Positions 58,624-64,000 of a DNA stretch of 64,000 nucleotides are shown piece after piece. The translations under genes were made by a program, and so were the position numbers. The first letter of the stretch is position 1. Every line of letters begins with the position of its first letter. Source of the DNA: Bradyrhizobium sp. CB2312 (lineage in GTDB: Bacteria; Pseudomonadota; Alphaproteobacteria; Rhizobiales; Xanthobacteraceae); the NCBI RefSeq assembly GCF_029714425.1, contig NZ_CP121668.1, forward strand, positions 868,001-932,000, written 5' to 3'. The notes beneath the pieces were generated by a model. That model was not told where the DNA came from and did not search any database. It worked only from the letters and a program-made list of their open reading frames with translations.

Positions 58624-59349
58624 ATGAAGCCCTACGTCATCTGTCTGATGCACTCGAGCCTCGATGGCCGCACGCATCCGAGCCGCTGGCGTCCGAAGGG
58701 CGCGGGCACGGACTGGTTCGAGAAGATTCACGACGAGCTCGGCGGCGATGCCTGGGCGATCGGCCGCGTCACCGGCTCGGAGTTCGCCAAGGGCAAGCCC
58801 TATCCCGAGACGCCCGGCGAGACCTTTCCACGCAAGAGCTGGTTCGCCTGGGGCGACGGCAAAAAGCCGGATGTGAAGAGCTACGGCGTCGTGCTCGATG
58901 CGCAGGGCAAGATCGGTTGGGGCCGTTCGGATATCGGCGGCGATCCGATCGTGGTGGTGCTGACCGAGGGCGTGCCGGATTCGCATCTGGCCGGGCTCCG
59001 CGGCGAGGGTGTGTCCTACATCTTCGCCGGCGCGTCCGAGATCGACCTGGTGCTGGCGCTCGACATCCTCAATCGCGAGCTAGGGGTGAAGCGTCTCCTG
59101 GTGGAAGGCGGCGGTGTCGCCAATGGTGCGTTCCTGCGCGCCGGTCTCATCGACGAATTCAACCTGATCCTCAGCCCCGCGATCGATGGCGCGAAAGGCG
59201 CCCCGTTCGTGTTCGATTCGACCGACGCGGATGGCGACAAGCGCGCGCCGATCACGGCGATGACGCTGGAGAGCACCCGGGAGCTCGGCGGCGGTGTGCT
59301 GCTGCTGCGCTATCTGATCAAGAACGATCCGCAAGCCGTAGCGAAATAA
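58624..59349 (+). CDS. RibD C-terminal/dihydrofolate reductase-fold protein
   Basis: A 241-residue NADPH-dependent reductase-like protein. MKPYVICLMHSSLDGRTHPS is the DHFR-like first strand with the SLDGR motif of RibD-C proteins, and VKRLLVEGGGVANGAFLRAGLIDEFNLILSPAIDG is the conserved pyrimidine-reductase stretch. Family members reduce diaminopyrimidine intermediates or other small molecules; a role in riboflavin synthesis is unlikely for a stand-alone gene. CGGAGAAC precedes the ATG. Confidence 0.87.
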   Translation: MKPYVICLMHSSLDGRTHPSRWRPKGAGTDWFEKIHDELGGDAWAIGRVTGSEFAKGKPYPETPGETFPRKSWFAWGDGKKPDVKSYGVVLDAQGKIGWGRSDIGGDPIVVVLTEGVPDSHLAGLRGEGVSYIFAGASEIDLVLALDILNRELGVKRLLVEGGGVANGAFLRAGLIDEFNLILSPAIDGAKGAPFVFDSTDADGDKRAPITAMTLESTRELGGGVLLLRYLIKNDPQAVAK

Positions 59350-59358
59350 AGCGCTGGC

Positions 59359-60630
59359 ATGTCGGACAGATCGGAGCACATCATCGTCGTCGGCGCCGGG
59401 GCGGCCGGGTTGATGGCGGCGCGCGAGCTCTCGCGTGCGGGCCGGACGGTGACGATCCTGGAGGCGCGCGAGCGCTGCGGCGGCCGAATCCATCCGCTGC
59501 CCGCGTCGGAATTCGGCTATCCCGCCGACGGCGGCGCCGAATTCGTCCATGGCGAGGCGCCGGTCACACGCGCTCTGCTGCGCGAGGCCGGACTGTCATT
59601 GCAGGAGATCGAAGGCACGCAGCGGAGTTTTGACGGCACAAAATTGTCGCGCGAGGATCGCCGCGATCCGCATGAGGCGGAGCTTCATGCGGTGCTCAGG
59701 GAGCTGAAGGACGACCTCACCGTCGCCGAATTCCTGCGCCGTCACTTCGCCGGGGAGGAATATGCGCAGCTGCGCCATTCGATCGAGCGGATGGTCGAAG
59801 GCTACGACGCCGCAGATCCCGAATGCGCCTCCATTCTGGCGCTGCGCGAGGAATGGATGGACGGCGGCCACCGCGTGCAGGCGCGCATCGATGGCGGCTA
59901 TGGCGCGCTGATCGAGTTTCTGGCGGCCGAGTGCCGCCGGCACGGCGCCACGATCCGTCTCGGCTGCATGGTATCGGCCATCGCGGAGGAGGGCGACGTA
60001 TTGGCCGTTCGCTGCGCCAGCGGCGAGGTGCATGGCTGCGATCGCGTGATCCTCACCGTGCCGCTGCCGCTGCTCCGCGACATCGCGCTGCCGGCGCGTG
60101 CACGCGTAAAGGCGGCGGCCAGCGACGACATCGGCTTCGGCAACGTCGTCAAGATCGTGCTGCGTTTCGCGCGGCCCTGGTGGCGCGAGCGCAAGCAGGA
60201 TCTCGCCGACATGACCTTCCTGCTGTCGGGCGAAACGATCCCGGTGTGGTGGACGCGATATCCGGGTCAGCATCCCGTGCTCACAGGCTGGTTCGGCGGT
60301 CCGCGGACGGCGGAGCTGCAAGGCCTCGATCCACAGGGACTTGTCGATGCCGGCATCGAATCGCTCGCCGCCATCTTCGGCTTGTCGCGCGAGGAGGTCG
60401 CGCGCGACCTCGTCGCGGCTGCGGCGATCAATTGGGCGCACGATCCCTTGGCCCGCGGCGCCTATTCCTGGGCAACACCGCGTACGCGCGCGGTGCAGAC
60501 GATGCTCGCGCGCGCCGATGGTCCCGTGCTGTTCTCCGGCGAAGCGCTCTATCGCGGCCGCGACATGGGCACGGTCGAGGCAGCGCTGGCGAGCGGGCTG
60601 GAGACGGCGAGGCTGATCCTGCGGGCATAG
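59359..60630 (+). CDS. FAD-dependent amine oxidase-like protein
   Basis: Flavoprotein of 423 residues of the flavin amine oxidase family. The FAD motif IVVGAGAAGLMAARELSRAGRTVTILEARERCGGRI is at the N-terminus, and VLFSGEALYRGRDMGTVEAALASGLETA is the conserved C-terminal FAD loop. There is no signal peptide. Polyamine or monoamine oxidation is possible, as are desaturase-like roles. It starts 9 bp after the reductase-domain gene and is probably co-transcribed with it. Confidence 0.88.
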   Translation: MSDRSEHIIVVGAGAAGLMAARELSRAGRTVTILEARERCGGRIHPLPASEFGYPADGGAEFVHGEAPVTRALLREAGLSLQEIEGTQRSFDGTKLSREDRRDPHEAELHAVLRELKDDLTVAEFLRRHFAGEEYAQLRHSIERMVEGYDAADPECASILALREEWMDGGHRVQARIDGGYGALIEFLAAECRRHGATIRLGCMVSAIAEEGDVLAVRCASGEVHGCDRVILTVPLPLLRDIALPARARVKAAASDDIGFGNVVKIVLRFARPWWRERKQDLADMTFLLSGETIPVWWTRYPGQHPVLTGWFGGPRTAELQGLDPQGLVDAGIESLAAIFGLSREEVARDLVAAAAINWAHDPLARGAYSWATPRTRAVQTMLARADGPVLFSGEALYRGRDMGTVEAALASGLETARLILRA

Positions 60631-60636
60631 TTATTT

Positions 60637-60719
60637 CGTCATGCCCGGGCTTGACCCGGGCATCCACGTCTTGGTCGCCGAAAGGAATGTAGATGGCCGG
60701 AACAGGCCCGGCCTTGACG
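60637..60719. repeat. CGTCATGCCCGGGC inverted-repeat element, copy 2
   Basis: CGTCATGCCCGGGCTTGACC and GGAACAGGCCCGGCCTTGACG are the two ends; same family as 24947-25032 but with a more diverged right arm. It lies between convergent genes. Confidence 0.78.
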
Positions 60720-60768
60720 ATCAGACCATCATTGAGAGAGAGGCCCGCATCGCTGCGGGCCTTTTACG

Positions 60769-61086
60769 TTACCAGCGGTTGCCGCCGAAGCTGAACGTCA
60801 CGCCGGGACCGCCACCGCCGTAATATCCGTAGGGTCCGCCACCGTAATAGCCGTGGTGCCGCGGATAGTAGCCGTAGCTCCTGTAGTGCGGACGATAATG
60901 GCCGTGGTGAGGGCGCCAATGATGATGGCGATGGCCGTGATAATGGTGCCGGTGCTGTGCGCTGATGTCGGTCGCCTGGCTTCCTCGCGCGCTTTGCTTC
61001 GCGCTTGTGTTGTTGGCCGCGTGCGCCGCAGATCCGCCGGCAAGCGCCGCAGCTCCGACCGCTAGCGCGACAAAGAGATACTTCAT
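60769..61086 (-). CDS. Secreted His/Tyr/Gly-rich small protein
   Basis: A 105-residue protein with a signal peptide (MKYLFVALAVGAAALAGGSAAHA) and a mature part that is almost entirely low complexity: about 20 histidines (HRHHYHGHRHHHW) followed by Tyr/Gly repeats (GYYGGGPYGYYGGGG). Metal binding in the periplasm or at the cell surface is plausible from the histidine content; this is inference. TGGAG lies 6 nt before the ATG on the minus strand. Confidence 0.82.
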   Translation of the reverse strand: MKYLFVALAVGAAALAGGSAAHAANNTSAKQSARGSQATDISAQHRHHYHGHRHHHWRPHHGHYRPHYRSYGYYPRHHGYYGGGPYGYYGGGGPGVTFSFGGNRW

Positions 61087-61250
61087 GTCATCACTCCAGT
61101 TGAATGTCGTGTGACAACAGATGGAGGTCGGCTGCGTTCCGTCCAGTGCGGGCGTCGAAACGACGCAGCGCGCGCAGTCTCATTCTGCAGGAATCATCGA
61201 GTCTCGTGAGATGTATTGTCGCATCGGCGATGTCGATCGCGCCGCCGCCA

Positions 61251-61820
61251 TCACTCCGCCGCGAATGACGCGATCACGTCGCCGGTGGTGACGATGCGCG
61301 CGAATTCGCCGTTCAGATTCGATAGCGTCATCGCATGGATTGCCTCGGCGGAATGCGCGTCACCGTCAGGCCCGATGCGGTCGAAGGTCCAGGTCGCATC
61401 GCGGACGAGACGCGCATCGAAGCCGAGATTGCCGGCCATCCGCGTCGTGGTCTCGACGCAATGATTGGTGGTGGCGCCGCAAATCACGAGCGTGGTGATG
61501 TGACGCGCGCGCAGGCGCTGCTCGAGATCGGTGCCGATGAAGGCGCTGTTGACGCGCTTGACGATGACGGGCTCGCCCGCTTGCTCGCGCGCCTCGTCCT
61601 TGACGGCGTAGCCGGTACGCGACGGCAGGAATGTCGAGTTCGGCTTGGTGCCCTCGTGGCGGATGTGGAAGATCGGTGCGCCGTTCGCCCTGAATGCCTT
61701 CAGCAGATCGGCGATACGCTTAATCGCGTCCGGATTGTTGCGCCGCTTGCCCGCCGCTTCCCATTCGTCGAACGCACGCTGGACGTCGACGACGATGAGG
61801 GCGGGGAGGGGGCTGGTCAT
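61251..61820 (-). CDS. Cysteine hydrolase (isochorismatase-like)
   Basis: Isochorismatase-fold hydrolase of 189 residues. The catalytic triad is visible: Asp in LIVVDVQRAFD, Lys in PVIVKRVNSAF and Cys in VICGATTNHCVETTTR, preceded by the usual cis-peptide segment. The family includes nicotinamidase, N-carbamoylsarcosine amidase and related amidases; the length and RHEGTKPNSTFLP stretch do not fix the substrate. It is monocistronic on the minus strand. Confidence 0.9.
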   Translation of the reverse strand: MTSPLPALIVVDVQRAFDEWEAAGKRRNNPDAIKRIADLLKAFRANGAPIFHIRHEGTKPNSTFLPSRTGYAVKDEAREQAGEPVIVKRVNSAFIGTDLEQRLRARHITTLVICGATTNHCVETTTRMAGNLGFDARLVRDATWTFDRIGPDGDAHSAEAIHAMTLSNLNGEFARIVTTGDVIASFAAE

Positions 61821-61926
61821 GAGGCGGATCTTTCGAACTGCGTGCTGAACGGAATATGCGAGACGAGGAGGAATGCGCGCAATGCCGATCTTCCCTCATT
61901 TCGGGACGCCATCCGGGCTACAAGAC

Positions 61927-62274
61927 CTACGGATGGGGATCGGGAAATCCATGGCGCTCGGAGAGCGCCGCCAGGATCGCGTCCTTGTCGGCGATGAAGG
62001 CGCGGCCCTGATGGCTGCCGGTCTGGTGCCGCGATGTCGCGTCCTCCGCCAGCACGAGCAGCGGCAACGACTGGTTCTCTTCGCCGACCAGCGCGATCGC
62101 CGCCTGCCGCGGCCGCGGCCAAGCGATGCGGTCGACGTCGAGCTTTTCGGCAAGCGCCGGAAACGAGGCCAGCACGCCCTCGATCAGCGCGCAGTGCCAG
62201 CAATAGAAGCGCTGGTTCGGAAACGCCGGGTCCTCGAAACCAGGGCGCAGCAGAAACAGACGGTCGCGCGTCAT
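61927..62274 (-). CDS. DUF3088-family protein
   Basis: A 115-residue protein with MTRDRLFLLRPGFEDPAFPNQRFYCWHCALIEGVL at the N-terminus; the CWHC pair resembles a thioredoxin-fold or metal-binding CxxC, and the rest has a thioredoxin-like strand pattern (LPLLVLAED). GGAG lies 6 nt before the ATG at 62274 on the minus strand, so longer forms are unlikely. The function is unknown. Confidence 0.8.
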   Translation of the reverse strand: MTRDRLFLLRPGFEDPAFPNQRFYCWHCALIEGVLASFPALAEKLDVDRIAWPRPRQAAIALVGEENQSLPLLVLAEDATSRHQTGSHQGRAFIADKDAILAALSERHGFPDPHP

Positions 62275-62297
62275 GGGTCGCTCCATAAGATGGCTGC

Positions 62298-62401
62298 CTA
62301 AAGCGCGATGAGATTGAGATGAATCGTCATCGCGCTTTAGGTTGTTGTTTGAGCATGATCTTTTCGGAAAACCGCTTCGCACTTTTCCGGATCATGCTTT
62401 A
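62298..62401. repeat. CTAAAGCGCGATGA / GAGCATGATC composite repeat
   Basis: CTAAAGCGCGATGA and TCATCGCGCTTTAG (62298-62340) form one hairpin; GAGCATGATC and GATCATGCTTTA (62351-62401) form the second unit, with ACCGCTTCGCACTTTTCCGG inside. A copy of the second unit is at 42954-43023. The right end supplies the TAA stop of the histidine kinase gene. Confidence 0.78.
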
Positions 62402-64000
62402 GCTCGGCGCTGCCAGCGGCAAGCTGATGTGAAAGACGGCGCCGCCCGTCGGCGCGTTCTCGGCCCAGATCCGGCCGCCATGCGCTTCGACGATGGTGCG
62501 CGCGATCGACAGGCCGATGCCCATGCCTTGCACCTTGGTCGTGAAGAACGGCTTGAAGATCTCGGTCAGCTTGTCCGCGAGGATGCCGTCGCCGGCATCG
62601 GCGATGGAGACGACTGCCTGGTTGCCGTCGACGAGACTGGTTCGGCCGACCACGCGGCGCCGCTCATCGGGAAGATGGGCGACCGCATCCATGGCGTTCA
62701 CCACCAGATTCAGGATGGCTTGCTGCAGCTGGACCTTGTCGGCCTTGACGCGAATGTCGGCGGGCGAGGGCTCCGTCGCAAGCCCGACATCGTGGGTCAG
62801 GGCCTGCACGGACAGGAATCGAAACACCTCCCCGACCGTCGCGTTGAGGTCGAGCTCGCGCCGCTCGGTCGGATCCCGCTTCAGGAACATCCGCAGCCGG
62901 CCGATGACCTCGCTTGCGCGTTGATCGTCGTGGCGGATGTTGTCCAGGATGTTTCGGACTTCGGCAAGGTCCGGCGTGGGATGCCGCAACACCTCCTTGG
63001 CGGCCTCGGCATTGATCATGATGGCGGCCAGTGGCTGGCTCAGCTCGTGCGCGATCGAGGCGGACATCTCTCCCGCGGTCGCGCGGCGATTCAGATGGGC
63101 GAGCTCCGACATGCGCTGGCGTGCCTCGATCTCCGCCAGGAATCGCAAGCGGCGCTGGTGCAGTAGGCCGGTGATCAGCAGCGCCTGCACCAGCACCACG
63201 CCCGCGACGATGGTCGAGTGCCAGTAATATCGCTCCCAGAAGGTCGCTTCCCGGAAGCGCACCTCGCTGCCTGGCGGAAGGTTGGCTTCATCCACGTTCC
63301 AGTGTTGCAGCTGCCGCCAGTCGAAGATCGGCTTCACGTTGTTCCCTGCAACGGGCGGGATGCTGGACGGCGCTTCTCCGTTGAGCATCCGCATCGCTAC
63401 TTCGCCGGTTTCCCGTCCGATGATTTCGGGCAGCAGCAGGAAGCCGCCGACTCCCGACCGGCCGAGGAACGTATCGGACGTAATGACGATCGGGCGGTTC
63501 GCGGTCTCGGCGACGCGTGCGAGGGCCGAGGCCGGCGAATAATAGGTGCCTTCGCCGTCGGAATACATCGCCGAGGTCAGGATCGCGGAACGGGCGGGCA
63601 GGGAGGCGACTCGCTCGCGCACCTCGCGGAGCACCAGGCCGGACAAATCGGTGACCTCGAGATCGGGCATCGCCGCCGCGAAGTCCTGCTTCCAGTACCC
63701 GTAGACCAGCGGATTCTTCCAGGCGTCGCCGACGAGGACGACACGTGTCAGGTCGGGAACGATGGCGCGCGCCGCAGTCAGGAGATGGGCGGGTCTGACC
63801 GTTGTAAAGATCGCCGTCGAATCGGGCAGGAACAGCGCGCGCGTCTCGGGCAGATCGGGCACGAAGCCATACACGACGGGGGTGCCGGGCCAGATCTCCC
63901 GCTTCCGTTGCTGAAGGAATTTCGCCGATGCGACGCCGATCGAAACGATCACGTCGATCGGTCGGCGCGCATATTTGGTCTTGAGGTGACCGACCAGGCT
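62399..64000 (-). CDS. Sensor histidine kinase with ABC-sugar-binding-like sensor (partial)
   Basis: Membrane histidine kinase of at least 533 residues; the frame is open to the right edge, so the N-terminus is missing. The visible N-terminal part resembles ABC-type periplasmic sugar/substrate-binding sensors (PARSAILTSAMYSDGEGTYYSPASALARVAETA), followed by a single membrane helix (WHSTIVAGVVLVQALLITGLL), the H box SIAHELSQPLAAIMINAEAA, N box VVNAMDAV and G boxes ADAGDGI and GMGIGLSIAR. The H box follows the SQPLAAI type common in rhizobial HWE-distinct, FixL-like kinases. No response regulator is in view. It ends in a repeat that gives its stop codon. Confidence 0.88.
   Translation of the reverse strand, partial: SLVGHLKTKYARRPIDVIVSIGVASAKFLQQRKREIWPGTPVVYGFVPDLPETRALFLPDSTAIFTTVRPAHLLTAARAIVPDLTRVVLVGDAWKNPLVYGYWKQDFAAAMPDLEVTDLSGLVLREVRERVASLPARSAILTSAMYSDGEGTYYSPASALARVAETANRPIVITSDTFLGRSGVGGFLLLPEIIGRETGEVAMRMLNGEAPSSIPPVAGNNVKPIFDWRQLQHWNVDEANLPPGSEVRFREATFWERYYWHSTIVAGVVLVQALLITGLLHQRRLRFLAEIEARQRMSELAHLNRRATAGEMSASIAHELSQPLAAIMINAEAAKEVLRHPTPDLAEVRNILDNIRHDDQRASEVIGRLRMFLKRDPTERRELDLNATVGEVFRFLSVQALTHDVGLATEPSPADIRVKADKVQLQQAILNLVVNAMDAVAHLPDERRRVVGRTSLVDGNQAVVSIADAGDGILADKLTEIFKPFFTTKVQGMGIGLSIARTIVEAHGGRIWAENAPTGGAVFHISLPLAAPS

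Overview
The window reads as a chromosomal segment of a high-GC alphaproteobacterium, most likely Bradyrhizobium or a close relative in the Nitrobacteraceae. The reasons are the codon usage, the block hisD - UPF0262 - tyrosine phosphatase - maf - yacG - tRNA-Phe, and many interspersed intergenic repeats of types I associate with that group (GTAGGGTGGGC, CGTCATGCCCGGGC, CTCTCCCC...GGGGAGAG, GAGCATGATC...GATCATGCT, CGTCATTCCGGGG, and a long element at about 39985-40575). The species call comes from recognition of sequence style; no search was run.

Layout. 1-5.6 kb: start of an efflux adaptor gene diverging from a TetR regulator, a MarR regulator with a crotonase-fold enzyme, a chemoreceptor, and a dihydrodipicolinate-synthase-family enzyme. 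6.0-8.1 kb: SBP56/methanethiol oxidase-type protein overlapping an unknown membrane protein. 8.1-22.4 kb: a full phosphonate (C-P lyase) locus. A minus-strand arm holds a hexapeptide acyltransferase, a phnM paralogue and a 2H phosphoesterase; phnC-D-E-E2 lie on plus, phnF on minus, and phnG-H-I-J-K-L-M-N plus a PPOX-family gene on plus. I find three Pho boxes, a 28-bp PhnF-type palindrome, a terminator after phnD and a hairpin that buries the phnC ribosome binding site. 22.6-27.8 kb: an SDR gene, then a sulfur-related stretch (orphan sulfonate-binding protein, MetY, hydrolase). Upstream of the sulfonate-binding gene is a 20-codon reading frame, MHACMTRRCFSAATGACCCC, which looks like a cysteine-sensing leader peptide and is the most interesting new item here.

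28.1-34.8 kb: IclR-controlled catabolic cluster (Bug binding protein, flavin reductase, FAH-type and HpaH-type enzymes, RidA, amidohydrolase) followed by a luciferase-like monooxygenase gene killed by one amber codon. 35-41 kb: small and secreted proteins, a Tat-exported beta-sandwich protein with a ferric-reductase-like membrane protein, a cNMP-binding protein, a P-loop kinase, a long bradyrhizobial repeat and tRNA-Thr(GGT). 41-47.8 kb: a cNMP-domain/TrxR-like flavoprotein lacking the redox cysteines, EthD protein, hydrolase, and a TetR-controlled SDR pair. 47.8-52.1 kb: conserved housekeeping block ending in tRNA-Phe(GAA). 52.1-55.1 kb: a scarred accessory region directly behind the tRNA, with a repeated tRNA 3-prime fragment, a truncated ABC ATPase, a Bug protein with a foreign N-terminus, a frameshifted LysR gene and an orphan LivK-type protein. 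55.4-64 kb: miscellaneous enzymes, including a Tat-exported PLP enzyme, a nitrobindin-like protein, an amine-oxidase-like flavoprotein and a cysteine hydrolase, ending in a sensor histidine kinase cut by the window edge.

How the genes work together. The phn genes form a complete uptake and C-P lyase route: PhnCDE import, PhnI/G/H/L and PhnM prime the ribose intermediate, PhnJ breaks the C-P bond, and PhnN remakes PRPP. No PhnP is visible. The 2H phosphoesterase is a good candidate for opening the cyclic phosphate. Phosphate limitation (Pho boxes) and phosphonate presence (PhnF) appear to be combined at the phnG promoter, while the two outer transcription units have Pho boxes only.
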